In this document: one piece after another, positions 8,132 through 17,402 of the stretch
How positions within the stretch are numbered: the stretch's first letter is position 1
How the letters are laid out: each line of letters begins with the position of its first letter
From: JBBSEX01 sp038239345
GTDB lineage: Bacteria > Acidobacteriota > Terriglobia > Bryobacterales > Bryobacteraceae
Reading direction: 5' to 3'
Assembly: GCA_038239345.1 (NCBI GenBank)
Contig: JBBSEX010000006.1
Location: 124,001-188,000 of the forward strand
Length of the DNA: 64,000 nucleotides
Made by a program: the position numbers and the translations under genes
The notes under the pieces: generated by a model
The model's input: the letters and a program-made list of their open reading frames with translations, nothing else
The model's database searches: none
Told to the model about the DNA's origin: nothing

Positions 8132-11100
8132 TTCACCCCGCGATTCGCGATTTGTTCCAGTCGCTCAGCCGCAATCCTGCCTTCCAGGAACTGGCCGGGC
8201 GTCTTATCCGCCGCGAACACCTGGATCTTTCCCTCTCCGGGTTGACAACCACGGGCAAGGCGCTCTATTCCGTACTTCTGTATCAAACCACCGAGCGCCC
8301 GCTGCTGCTGATCGTCGACGGAAATAAGCAGGCCGAAGCTCTCCAACAACTCATCGACACATTCTTCGATTTGTTGATTCACCGGGACGATCTTCCCCGT
8401 CCGCAAACGATCCCCGCCCTGGATGTTCTACCGTTTCAGAAGCTGTCACCGCATTCCGAGATCATGGAGCGGCGCGCGATCGGGCTCTGGCGTTTGGCTA
8501 CCGAGCGAGTCCCGATCACGATCGCCCCAGTTGCCTCGGCGCTGCTCAAGACGGAATCCGCGGAGTTCTATCGGCAGCTCGCCGTCACGCTTCGCACGGG
8601 TGAAGAGATTCCGCTCGATTCACTGGTCGCGCACCTGGAAAGTATCGGCTACGAAAAACGCGAGCCCGTGGAAATGTTCGGCGAGTATTCCGTTCGCGGC
8701 GGTATCCTCGATGTCTTCGCGGCGGAAGCCTCCAAGCCCGTTCGTATCGAATTTTTCGGCGATGAAGTGGAATCCATTCGCCGCTTCGACGTGGAAACGC
8801 AGCGCTCGGTACTAAAGCTGAAGGAGACGACTCTGCTCCCGCTGGCCGAGTATCCGAAATCGCGAAAGCTATTCCATGAACTGGCGGAGAAAGCTGCCTT
8901 TGAAGGCGTCCTTAGCCCCGGTGATCCGTTTCCTGGCTGGGAATTTCTGGTCCCACTGGTTCATCCCCGATCCACTTCTCTCAATGCCCTGCTCCACGAC
9001 CCGATCGTCATCCTGGACGAACCGGAGCAGCTATCGGCGGCCGCCGAGCGTCTTTGGAAGCGCCTGGAAGAATCTCCCGCGCGTACGCGTCCCGACGAAG
9101 CCGGGATATCGCTGACACCGGAAGCGAATTTTTATCACTGGGAGGAACTCGTCGTTGCGCTTTCGTCCAGTACCCAACTGAAATTGCGGGAGCTTGAGCT
9201 TGGCATCGGAACCCCGGGCTCATCGCACATTGCCTCACGGCCGTCGATGGCTTTTCACGGCAGCATGCAGGTGGCCGTGGCGGAAGCGAAGACACTTGTG
9301 GAACAGGGTAACCGCGTGGCTTTCTTCGCCCCATCGGTGGGCGAGCTGGAACGTCTGGCCGATATTCTGCAAGAGTACTCCGTCCCCTTCCAGTTAGGCC
9401 TCGAAGCATCCGCGGCAAACAATCCGTACCTCGCCGAGCGCGCCTACATGGCCGGCACTACAGCCAGCACGTTCCTGGTGAAAGGCGCAGTTCCCAAAGG
9501 CGTCCTGCTACCGGAATCGAAGCTCGCCATCTTCGGTTCGGAAGATCTCTTCGATACCTCCGATCTCATTGCCCGGCCCAGCCTCACCAAGACCCAGCTC
9601 GCGGCGTTCGCGGCGGACCTGGCGGATCTCAAACCCGGCGATTCGGTTGTTCATGCCACTCACGGCGTCGGTCGATTTTTAGGCATCCGCGAAATCTCGC
9701 AAGGCGAACAGAGCGGCGACTTCATGCTGCTGGAGTATTCCAACGAGGCCAAGCTTTACGTTCCGCTGACGCGCATGGACCTGGTGCAAAAGTATCGCGG
9801 CGCAGGCGACAAGGCCCCCGCGCTCGATCGTCTCGGCGGTGTCACCTGGACCCGTACCAAGGGTCGCGTCAAAGCCCGCATGCGCGATATGGCCGAAGAG
9901 TTGATCAAGCTCTACGCGCAGCGCCGCATGACCGAAGGCTTCTCTTTCTCGCCCGATAGCAACTGGCAGCGGGAGTTTGAAGACGCCTTCGAATACAACC
10001 CGACGAAAGACCAATTGACCGCCGTTTCGCAGATCAAGCGCGACATGGAAGGCATTCAACCGATGGACCGCCTGCTGTGTGGCGACGTCGGTTTTGGCAA
10101 AACCGAAGTAGCGATGCGGGCCGCATTCAAAGCGCTGGGCGACGGCAAACAGGTGGCCGTGCTTGCGCCTACCACGGTGCTCTGCTTCCAACATTTCGAA
10201 ACCTTCAAACGGCGCTTCGCTCCCTTCCCGGTTAGGCTTGAAATGCTGAGCCGCTTCCGCTCGGCCAAAGAAATCAAGGAGACGCTGGTTCAGGTGGCCG
10301 ATGGCAAAGTCGACATTGTGCTGGGTACCCACCGCCTGCTTTCACCCGACGTCGAGTTCAGGGATCTGGGGCTGCTGGTGGTGGATGAAGAGCAGCGTTT
10401 CGGTGTCCGCCATAAGGAACGGCTGAAGCAGATAAAGCATAACGTCGACGTGCTAACCATGTCCGCCACGCCGATTCCACGGACCCTTCATATGTCGCTT
10501 CTTGGTTTGCGCGATATGTCGGTAATTGAAACGCCGCCGAAGGATCGCCTCGCTATCAATACGGTCGTCGCCCATTTTGACGCCGACTTGATCAAGTCCG
10601 CCATCGAACAGGAAGTCAGCCGGGGCGGGCAGGTTTACTTCGTTCACAATCGCGTGGAGACCATCTTCCAACGGGCCGCCGCGATTCAGGAAATGATGCC
10701 CGCCGTGCGCATCGGCGTGGGCCACGGGCAGATGGGTGAAGCGGAATTGGAGAAGGTTCTGCTGGGGTTCATGAAGCATGAGTATGACGTCTTCGTCTGC
10801 ACCACCATCGTCGAGAACGGGCTCGACATCCCGCTGGCAAATACGATCGTGATTGAGCACGCCGAGCGTTACGGACTCTCCGAGCTGTACCAGCTTCGCG
10901 GCCGTGTGGGACGTTCCAACCGCCGCGCGTACGCCTACCTGCTTGTACCCGGCGACACGGAGCTGAGTGAAATCGCTCGCAAACGTCTAGCCGCGCTTCG
11001 GGAATTTAGCGATCTTGGCGCGGGCTTCAAGATTGCCGCGCTGGATCTGGAACTGCGCGGCGCTGGCAACCTTCTTGGTGGCGAACAACATGGGCACATT

Positions 11101-11631
11101 GAAGCTGTGGGGTTCGATATGTACATCAGCATGCTGGAGCAGACGGTGCAGGAGTTGAAGGGCGAAGAAGTGCCGCTGGAGATCCACTCGACCCTAAATT
11201 TGGGACTCGACATCCGCATTCCCGCGGATTATATTTCCGATGAGCATCAACGCTTGCGAGCTTACAAGCGCATTGCCGATTCGGGCGACGTGGAGCAGGC
11301 CGACAAGATCCTGGCTGAGATGGAAGACCGCTATGGTCCGCCGCCTCCCGCAGTGTCGACGCTGGTGCAATTTTCACTGGTGAAGAGCCTTGCGCAGAAG
11401 CTTGGTGTGGAAGCGGTGGACCGCCGGCAGGGGGCGTTGAACGTGAAACTGCATGAGCAATCGCGCATTGAACCGGTGCGGCTAATGGAGCTGGTGGGCA
11501 AGCTGGAGGGTGCGCAATTCACCCCCGCTGGAGTGCTCCGATTACCACTGACGACGCAGGATCCAGGCAAGGTGTTGGAGTTCTTAAAGTTACAATTGGA
11601 ACAACTAGCCGGCACTCCCGCGACGCCGTGA
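8128..11631 (+). CDS. mfd: Transcription-repair coupling factor Mfd
   Basis: This 1167-residue protein is a full-length superfamily 2 translocase that removes stalled RNA polymerase and recruits UvrA. The N-terminal UvrB-like region contains EPVEMFGEYSVRGGILDVF. The RNA-polymerase-interacting CarD-like domain begins near residue 500 (GDSVVHATHGVGRFLG). Helicase motif I is GDVGFGKTE near residue 651, the Walker B/DEEQ box lies near 752 (VVDEEQRFG) and the TRG motif lies near the NGLDIP and QLRGRVGR segments. The TRCF C-terminal domain follows. The start is GTG. It is the third gene of the rightward run after rfaE2. Confidence 0.97.
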   Translation: MIHPAIRDLFQSLSRNPAFQELAGRLIRREHLDLSLSGLTTTGKALYSVLLYQTTERPLLLIVDGNKQAEALQQLIDTFFDLLIHRDDLPRPQTIPALDVLPFQKLSPHSEIMERRAIGLWRLATERVPITIAPVASALLKTESAEFYRQLAVTLRTGEEIPLDSLVAHLESIGYEKREPVEMFGEYSVRGGILDVFAAEASKPVRIEFFGDEVESIRRFDVETQRSVLKLKETTLLPLAEYPKSRKLFHELAEKAAFEGVLSPGDPFPGWEFLVPLVHPRSTSLNALLHDPIVILDEPEQLSAAAERLWKRLEESPARTRPDEAGISLTPEANFYHWEELVVALSSSTQLKLRELELGIGTPGSSHIASRPSMAFHGSMQVAVAEAKTLVEQGNRVAFFAPSVGELERLADILQEYSVPFQLGLEASAANNPYLAERAYMAGTTASTFLVKGAVPKGVLLPESKLAIFGSEDLFDTSDLIARPSLTKTQLAAFAADLADLKPGDSVVHATHGVGRFLGIREISQGEQSGDFMLLEYSNEAKLYVPLTRMDLVQKYRGAGDKAPALDRLGGVTWTRTKGRVKARMRDMAEELIKLYAQRRMTEGFSFSPDSNWQREFEDAFEYNPTKDQLTAVSQIKRDMEGIQPMDRLLCGDVGFGKTEVAMRAAFKALGDGKQVAVLAPTTVLCFQHFETFKRRFAPFPVRLEMLSRFRSAKEIKETLVQVADGKVDIVLGTHRLLSPDVEFRDLGLLVVDEEQRFGVRHKERLKQIKHNVDVLTMSATPIPRTLHMSLLGLRDMSVIETPPKDRLAINTVVAHFDADLIKSAIEQEVSRGGQVYFVHNRVETIFQRAAAIQEMMPAVRIGVGHGQMGEAELEKVLLGFMKHEYDVFVCTTIVENGLDIPLANTIVIEHAERYGLSELYQLRGRVGRSNRRAYAYLLVPGDTELSEIARKRLAALREFSDLGAGFKIAALDLELRGAGNLLGGEQHGHIEAVGFDMYISMLEQTVQELKGEEVPLEIHSTLNLGLDIRIPADYISDEHQRLRAYKRIADSGDVEQADKILAEMEDRYGPPPPAVSTLVQFSLVKSLAQKLGVEAVDRRQGALNVKLHEQSRIEPVRLMELVGKLEGAQFTPAGVLRLPLTTQDPGKVLEFLKLQLEQLAGTPATP

Positions 11632-11644
11632 TATGGTGGTGGGC

Positions 11645-12016
11645 ATGTCCACTGCTAAGTTAGCTGAAGACTTCCTTGTCCTGCTCCGCGCAGGCAAAAA
11701 TTTAGAGGCGATTGATAAATATTATTCCCCGAACATTGTCAGCGTAGAATCCATGAGCGCACCGGGAATGCCCGCCGAAATGAAGGGCATTGATGCGATT
11801 CGTGGAAAGAACCAATGGTGGCTGGATAACCACGAGATTCATAGCGCCACGATAAACGGACCCTACACCGGCGACACGAAATTCGCCGTTGAACTTCTTT
11901 ACGACGTCACCAACAAGCCCTCCGGAAACCGGATGCAGATGGAAGAGATGGCGCTGTACACGGTAGAAGGCGACAAAATCGTTCACGAGCATTTTTATTA
12001 CAAGACCGGTCAATAG
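11645..12016 (+). CDS. SnoaL-like (NTF2-fold) protein
   Basis: The 123-residue protein has the alpha+beta cone pattern of SnoaL-like proteins: an N-terminal helix pair (KLAEDFLVLLRAGKNLEAID), the YYSPNIVSVE strand with a conserved aromatic-Asp/Asn region, the IRGKNQWWLDNHEI helix and four closing strands ending in HEHFYYKTG. I chose the ATG at 11645 (MSTAKLAEDF) instead of the upstream in-frame ATG at 11633, because the helix starts there and family members begin the same way. It follows mfd closely and is capped by a hairpin at 12025. SnoaL-like proteins are often enzymes or binding proteins of unknown substrate. Confidence 0.75.
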   Translation: MSTAKLAEDFLVLLRAGKNLEAIDKYYSPNIVSVESMSAPGMPAEMKGIDAIRGKNQWWLDNHEIHSATINGPYTGDTKFAVELLYDVTNKPSGNRMQMEEMALYTVEGDKIVHEHFYYKTGQ

Positions 12017-12024
12017 ACATGGTT

Positions 12025-12055
12025 GCGGGCCTGGTCGGTTCAGGCCCGCTTCTCC
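12025..12055 (+). terminator. Hairpin between convergent genes (likely terminator)
   Basis: GCGGGCCTG at 12025-12033 pairs perfectly with CAGGCCCGC at 12041-12049 around a 7-base loop. TTCTCCTT follows, a poor T tract for the plus strand. It lies between the stop of the SnoaL-like gene (12016) and the stop of the leftward cytochrome gene (12061) and could end either transcript. Confidence 0.5.
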
Positions 12056-12060
12056 TTGCC

Positions 12061-15000
12061 CTACGGGTTCGCCCCTCCATTAATCCACGTTTGAATACTT
12101 GCCTGATCGGCGGCGCTAAGTGGCGGCTGATTTTTCGGCATTTGGACCCCGCTAATTCCGGGGCTTCCATGAACTTTCATATACAAATAACTGTTGTTGG
12201 CGTTGCCGGGCAATACTCTCTTCTTAGTGCCATCCTCGGACGAGGTCACGTTCACCAGATTCGCAAGACTATTCGCGGCGCTTAGATTCAGGCCGGCCGC
12301 GGGACTGCCCGCGTTGTGGCAAGACGTGCAGTTCACGTTGAAGATCGGCTGCACTACAGTTGTGTAGAAGGACGGTGGCGTTATCCCACCGGAAGTGAAC
12401 GGACCGCACAGATTGCCTTGCCAGCCATTCAAACCGGTTCTGAAAGCATCGCCGAAAATCTGCAATTGCGCCGGCATGCTGGGCTGAAAGCTGCCCCAGA
12501 AAATATTGTGAGTGACCTTGGCGTGAGGCATTACAAATTGCGAGCAGACCCGGGTTTCCACGCTGCCTAATAAGCTATCGGTCATCTGCGTCGACTGGTC
12601 GAATTTCAACGATGGAAACGAGTTCGCGATGTGGCAGGTGCGGCACGTGCGGGCGACCACGTCTTTATACATATTCTGCGGTACCGGCTGGGCATTCCAA
12701 CCATCGGCGACAAACGTTTCGTTCTGGTTCGGCCCGGGGGTATACATCTTGGTGATCACCTCCGCCAGTGCGGCGCCGGGAGGGGTGTTCTTTACGATGT
12801 CTTCATTCAGTTGTTTGAAGATTGGTTGTTGCGTCGCCTTGTCGTTTGGCGCCGGAGCGAAGTTATAGTAGTGCAGATCGAAGGGCAGGAACGTCGCACC
12901 AAGCTTCACGTGGTCGCGACTGTCGAATGTCGGCGCAGTGCCCGGCCCCCAGGGAAAGGCGTAAGCGCCGCCATGGCAAACCATGCAAAGTTGGGGAACC
13001 GGCCGGGGCCTGGCATTCACGCCGCTGTCGAGATCCGCGGCGTTCAAAAGATGCGTTCCATCGCCACTGTAAACGTAAAACTTGACGACGCGTTCCGGAT
13101 CGTCGAATTCCACCGCTACACCTGGCTGACTCTCGATTCGCGAATACTCCATCGCCACCGTGGCCACCGGCGTATGGCCCGGCCCGCCCACCGCATCAAT
13201 CACATCCTGCGCGTCGTCGGTAAGAATGTTGCCGTAATTGGTGACGTAACAAGCTACATCGGAGCCAGTCCGTTTGCAGTGCATATCGCGGCCGAAGCCG
13301 AGGTCCCCTGAATTGGAATAGACGGCGTGCAGTTCGCCAGGTCCGTTCAAGTCGTTGGTGTTTTTGAAGTCGGCGAAAGTCGTGCGTTTTGCGCGCGGAT
13401 CAATCTGATGGTAGTAATTATCGGTGCTTGCATTCAGCTGTGCCGCCAGGGTTGGATCGGACGCGGAAAGTTCACTTAAGTTCGAAGCCTCAAACGATGA
13501 AAGGCCCTGTAAGAACTCACCGGAAATGGGCTCCGGCGGAATGGTCAATTGCGTTAGCGTCACCTCAGTGGAACAGGCTCCGTACGGTGCCAAGGGATTA
13601 TTCGGTACCGTGGGATTCTGCTTATCGCCAGTGTTTACGATGAAGTTGCCGATAGGTACGTGGGGGTTCACGTCGGTGCGGATCGGAGTCAACACAATGT
13701 TCTTGTGCAATGGAAGGTTGTATAGCGCGTACGGGGTGTTGCTAACGGACTTGCTGATATCCTTCGGCGCGGCGCCGCCGTTCTGCGGAACGGTAACCTC
13801 CATATCGTAGCTGGCGGGCAGCGTGGGGCTGAGTACGCGAACGCAAGCCTGGTCGGTCTTCAGTGTGTCGCAGTTGATATTAGAAAAATGCTTCACGGTG
13901 GCCACGTAACGGTCGCCTCCAACGAGCGTGGCCGATCCTTCTTCCTGCCACACGCCTTGCTTTTCGTTATAAAAAAGAATGGGAATAGTGGGCGGCAGCG
14001 GGGCGCCGACCTCCAGCTGCGAGCGGTCCACCGGGATTGTGACTTCCGCCGTCGTACCCGGCTTGAGATTGTAGTGCGCACCGCTGGGGCCGGTGATCTC
14101 GACGGAACCCGCGCCGTAGCTTTGCATTACTTTGGGATCGCCACCGGCCACTTTAACGGTGTAGTCGCCGGGCATCTGATCGGGCGATTGTAAATCTGTT
14201 GTCGAGAGCGCAACGCTTACATTACCGGCGGGCGCGTTCCCTCGCTGATCGATCAGCGAGTTCGCCGCCAGCTTCACTTGAATGCCTGGCCCGCAGCCCT
14301 CGATTTTGCGCTTTTTGGGGGGAATCTCCAATTTTCCTGGAGCAATCACGTTACTCTTCCCGTCCTGCCACTGCACAGCGGTGAAGGCCGGCAATTTGCG
14401 AACGTCGACAGGAATCCGAACCCCTTTCGATCTATTCTTGGCGATCTCTTTAGCGAATCGATCGGCAATCGTTCCCGGGCACGAGGTAACATCGCGGCGG
14501 TTCACCAGAACGTTATCGCGGGTAGGATCGACCGTTGCCACGGAGGCGCGTGTCATCGTCCACCTTCCGCTGGTTATGCCGCGATCGTAAATCTGCGAAA
14601 CCAGAGCGTAGCCCGGCTTGTGAATATTCAGTACGAAGCGGTCCGCGTCTCTCACCCGTAATTGAAACAACCCTTCAGCACCCGTAACAGCCAATTGGCC
14701 ATTCACTTCCACTTGAGCGCCACCTAGCGATGCGGCATCCGTTCCGGCAACGTGACCGGAGAACGGAATGCCCCGGCCATCCGCTAATACTGACAACGAG
14801 CTGTCGGAATATCCGCCCTTGCCGTCCGCCGCCAGCACCGTTACTGTATACCGGCCAGGGCGGGTTGGGAGTGCCCACTGCACCGCCGGTCCGCTGGTTG
14901 CGCTCAACGTTCCGGCATCGGTTCCAAGCAGCCACCGGAATTCGAGAGGATCGCCATCGGCATCGGAGGCGTCGGCTTTGAGAGTGATCGTGCTTCCCGG

Positions 15001-15801
15001 ATTCGCATTCTTGACGATGCGCCCAGCCGGGTCCGTCGCTACTATCGGCGCTACGCGCGGCGGCGTATTGCCAATCACCAGATCGATCGGATTGAAGGCG
15101 ACAGTACCCAGTTTGGCGTCGGGCAGAATCCGCTGCTCGCCCTTCCCGCCCTCAATGGAAGTGCGCAGTAAAATCGTATCTCGCGCGGGCACCGCGGGCA
15201 ATAAATACTCTCCGAAATTGTTTACAATTACCGAGCCGACTTCCTTTCCGGCATTATCCGCGACTGTAACCTTCGCATAGGCGTTAATATTTGCTAGAGG
15301 TTCCAGCCGCCGCACAGCGGAACCATCTTTCATTTGAACCCGCCCGAATACGACGGTGGTTTTATCGCGCTTTTCCGGCTGGGCAAGCACGGTGCTGAGG
15401 AAGACGTTTTGGTTTGACACAGAAACGATATCCTTGGCGCAGTTCTTTCCAAACCCTGGCCCGCTCCAACAAATCTTGTATCGCTCCGGACCGTTGGCGG
15501 GCAGGCTGAAGCGCCCACTTAAATCAGTGATCACAGCGGCGCCAACGGGATTGCCGGTTCCCGCATTCGCCAGAAACACCTTGATTCCCGGTAGGTACAC
15601 GTCATGCCGCGGAAGCTTTTTCACCGCGATGCCAGTGGTGATGTTTTCGCCCGTCACCCGTACCGCCAAGTATCCCCGGATGACCACCGGGCGGATCTTT
15701 ACCGGTTGCGAACGAAGGCGGCCAGTGGATACGACGGCTGCTGTGGCAATGACAACAAGCAATCCGGCGAGCAATGTTTTACGGCGATTTGGAACGAGCA
15801 T
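12061..15801 (-). CDS. Large secreted multi-domain c-type cytochrome with PKD and carboxypeptidase-like domains
   Basis: The protein is 1246 residues when started at the ATG at 15801, which has GGAGG six bases upstream; a longer frame to 15846 lacks such a site. A signal anchor is followed by a carboxypeptidase-regulatory-like domain, a second such region, a PKD/cadherin-like domain (ADASDADGDPLEFRW near residue 290-340), further beta domains and a C-terminal half with three CxxCH heme sites: CMVCH (~937), CRTCH (~1050) and CTSCH (~1158). The last lies in a planctomycete-type cytochrome domain (VVQPIFNVNCTSCH). It is probably an extracytoplasmic or surface electron-transfer protein with adhesion-like spacers. 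No reductase partner is adjacent. Confidence 0.8.
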   Translation of the reverse strand: MLVPNRRKTLLAGLLVVIATAAVVSTGRLRSQPVKIRPVVIRGYLAVRVTGENITTGIAVKKLPRHDVYLPGIKVFLANAGTGNPVGAAVITDLSGRFSLPANGPERYKICWSGPGFGKNCAKDIVSVSNQNVFLSTVLAQPEKRDKTTVVFGRVQMKDGSAVRRLEPLANINAYAKVTVADNAGKEVGSVIVNNFGEYLLPAVPARDTILLRTSIEGGKGEQRILPDAKLGTVAFNPIDLVIGNTPPRVAPIVATDPAGRIVKNANPGSTITLKADASDADGDPLEFRWLLGTDAGTLSATSGPAVQWALPTRPGRYTVTVLAADGKGGYSDSSLSVLADGRGIPFSGHVAGTDAASLGGAQVEVNGQLAVTGAEGLFQLRVRDADRFVLNIHKPGYALVSQIYDRGITSGRWTMTRASVATVDPTRDNVLVNRRDVTSCPGTIADRFAKEIAKNRSKGVRIPVDVRKLPAFTAVQWQDGKSNVIAPGKLEIPPKKRKIEGCGPGIQVKLAANSLIDQRGNAPAGNVSVALSTTDLQSPDQMPGDYTVKVAGGDPKVMQSYGAGSVEITGPSGAHYNLKPGTTAEVTIPVDRSQLEVGAPLPPTIPILFYNEKQGVWQEEGSATLVGGDRYVATVKHFSNINCDTLKTDQACVRVLSPTLPASYDMEVTVPQNGGAAPKDISKSVSNTPYALYNLPLHKNIVLTPIRTDVNPHVPIGNFIVNTGDKQNPTVPNNPLAPYGACSTEVTLTQLTIPPEPISGEFLQGLSSFEASNLSELSASDPTLAAQLNASTDNYYHQIDPRAKRTTFADFKNTNDLNGPGELHAVYSNSGDLGFGRDMHCKRTGSDVACYVTNYGNILTDDAQDVIDAVGGPGHTPVATVAMEYSRIESQPGVAVEFDDPERVVKFYVYSGDGTHLLNAADLDSGVNARPRPVPQLCMVCHGGAYAFPWGPGTAPTFDSRDHVKLGATFLPFDLHYYNFAPAPNDKATQQPIFKQLNEDIVKNTPPGAALAEVITKMYTPGPNQNETFVADGWNAQPVPQNMYKDVVARTCRTCHIANSFPSLKFDQSTQMTDSLLGSVETRVCSQFVMPHAKVTHNIFWGSFQPSMPAQLQIFGDAFRTGLNGWQGNLCGPFTSGGITPPSFYTTVVQPIFNVNCTSCHNAGSPAAGLNLSAANSLANLVNVTSSEDGTKKRVLPGNANNSYLYMKVHGSPGISGVQMPKNQPPLSAADQASIQTWINGGANP

Positions 15802-15923
15802 GGTCACACCTCCGGGAGCACGGCTTGCTAGCTTCCCTGATTTCATTTGTCAGAAGATACGTGCGGAAAGCGTGAACAACGTTACAAATACATTTGTGGA
15901 TTTAATGCGTTAAATAAACTGCC

Positions 15924-16796
15924 TTATTTGGCCATTCCATCTACAAGCATCCTGGCCAGATCGGCGATTAGTAACGACCCTATGTTGTCGGGGCTGTTGT
16001 CGATGGTCTTCATTCCATCCACGGTAAGGGCCATCGCGATGCGGCCGCCGGGCGAATATACGATGCCTACGTCCGAGCGTAGCGCGTCGAGCGAACCGGA
16101 CTTGTTCGCGATCGTCGCATCACCCAAGCGGCGGCGAATTCCGGTGTTGTCCTGGCAACCCTTCATGATCGCGATCATTTCTTTTGATGCAGCGGCGCTG
16201 ACAATCTCACCGTGCTCCAGTTTCTCTAGAATCGTCACCATGTCTTTGGGCGTCGAGACCCCCAGCCCATATTTTTTATTCCCGGGCAGCTTGCCTGCCG
16301 CTGAGAATCCCTTCGGTTCACCTTCACCCAATACCTTGCGCATGGATCGCGTTGTCTTGATGCTCAACTTGTCGAGATAGGCGTTCACGGCGTCGGCGGA
16401 GAAGCGCTCGATCACCAGATTGGTTGCCGTGTTGTCGCTCACTACGATCATCAGATGCACCACGTCCCGTAGCGGGAGTTGCACTCCTGTTGTGAACTCA
16501 CTCAGCACACCGCTTCCGGAAACGGTATCGGCAGTGGTGATGGGAATCATCTCCGACCACTTCGCGTCGCCACGAGACACAGCATCGAATACCGCCAGTA
16601 GAATGGGGAGTTTGATGGTACTCGCCGTCCTTACCGGATCGGTTTCATTGATCCCAACCGCGACGCCCGTATCGAGATTCTTTGCGTAAAGACTGACAGT
16701 GCCAGGGAAATTCGCGATGCGCGCGCGCAGGGTGTCGAGTAGAGTCTGTCCGTTGGCGGTGGTGGTTAGCAAGAGTAAAGAGAGAAGAGTACGCAT
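15924..16796 (-). CDS. Class A beta-lactamase-like serine hydrolase
   Basis: The 290-residue exported protein (signal RTLLSLLLLTTTANGQ) has the three class A hallmarks: STIK at 59-62 with the nucleophilic Ser59, SDN at 120-122 and KSG at 232-234 in place of KTG. The omega-loop Glu166 position is not the canonical ExxLN. A GEGEP segment at 157-161 offers Glu158 or Glu160, and the loop is about ten residues longer than in the second copy at 38105. Activity on beta-lactams is therefore plausible but unproven; a periplasmic peptidase or esterase role is possible. It is a monocistronic leftward gene with divergent YdeI-like neighbour 28 bases away. Confidence 0.85.
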   Translation of the reverse strand: MRTLLSLLLLTTTANGQTLLDTLRARIANFPGTVSLYAKNLDTGVAVGINETDPVRTASTIKLPILLAVFDAVSRGDAKWSEMIPITTADTVSGSGVLSEFTTGVQLPLRDVVHLMIVVSDNTATNLVIERFSADAVNAYLDKLSIKTTRSMRKVLGEGEPKGFSAAGKLPGNKKYGLGVSTPKDMVTILEKLEHGEIVSAAASKEMIAIMKGCQDNTGIRRRLGDATIANKSGSLDALRSDVGIVYSPGGRIAMALTVDGMKTIDNSPDNIGSLLIADLARMLVDGMAK

Positions 16797-16823
16797 CGGA
16801 CATCATCATAAAATAAAACCAGC

Positions 16824-17402
16824 ATGCCCATCGACCAGACATCCATCCTTTTTGAGACCCCGGCGGATTGGGCGAAATGGCTGGCCAAGCATCACGTTAC
16901 ATCGAGTGGGCTTTGGCTACGGCTTGCCAAGAAGGGCGCCACGGTAAAGTCGCTCTCCTATGTCGAAGCCCTGGATGTGGCTCTCTGCCATGGATGGATC
17001 GATGCGCAGAAGAAGGGCGAAAGCGATGAAATCTGGTTGCAGCGCTTCACACCGCGAACGAAGAAAAGTATCTGGTCGAAGATCAATCGTGAGAAGGTGG
17101 CGGCATTAGTCGCAGGTGGCCGCATGCTGCCCGCCGGGATTGCGGAAGTCGAGCGGGCAAAGAAGGATGGCCGTTGGGATGCGGCCTACGATGGCGCGCG
17201 AACGATTACGGTCCCTGAAGATTTTCAAGAAGCGCTGGAGGAGAATCCAAAAGCAAAAGCGTTCTTTGCGAAGCTCGACAGCGCGAATCGATATGCTCTG
17301 TTATTCCGCATCCACACCGCGAAGAAAGCCGAGACGCGGGCAAAGAAGATTCTGCAATTCGTGCAGATGCTGGCCGATCACAAAAAATTCCACGAGACCT
17401 AA
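16824..17402 (+). CDS. YdeI/OmpD-associated (OmdA) family protein
   Basis: The 192-residue cytoplasmic protein matches the YdeI/OmdA family: an N-terminal module with WLRLAKKGATVKSLSY and ALCHGWIDAQ, then RFTPRTKKSIWSKIN, and the C-terminal domain with PEDFQEALEENPKAKAFF. Its length is that of complete members. Family members have been linked to bacteriocin or peptide resistance, but the molecular activity is unknown. It starts divergently from the beta-lactamase-like gene and its last four bases overlap the convergent gene at 17399. A second OmdA-domain gene is at 23610. Confidence 0.88.
   Translation: MPIDQTSILFETPADWAKWLAKHHVTSSGLWLRLAKKGATVKSLSYVEALDVALCHGWIDAQKKGESDEIWLQRFTPRTKKSIWSKINREKVAALVAGGRMLPAGIAEVERAKKDGRWDAAYDGARTITVPEDFQEALEENPKAKAFFAKLDSANRYALLFRIHTAKKAETRAKKILQFVQMLADHKKFHET

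Noticed and set aside
12631..13311. 226-codon frame antisense to the large cytochrome gene
   Set aside because: No recognisable motif; the opposite strand encodes CxxCH and PKD segments in frame.
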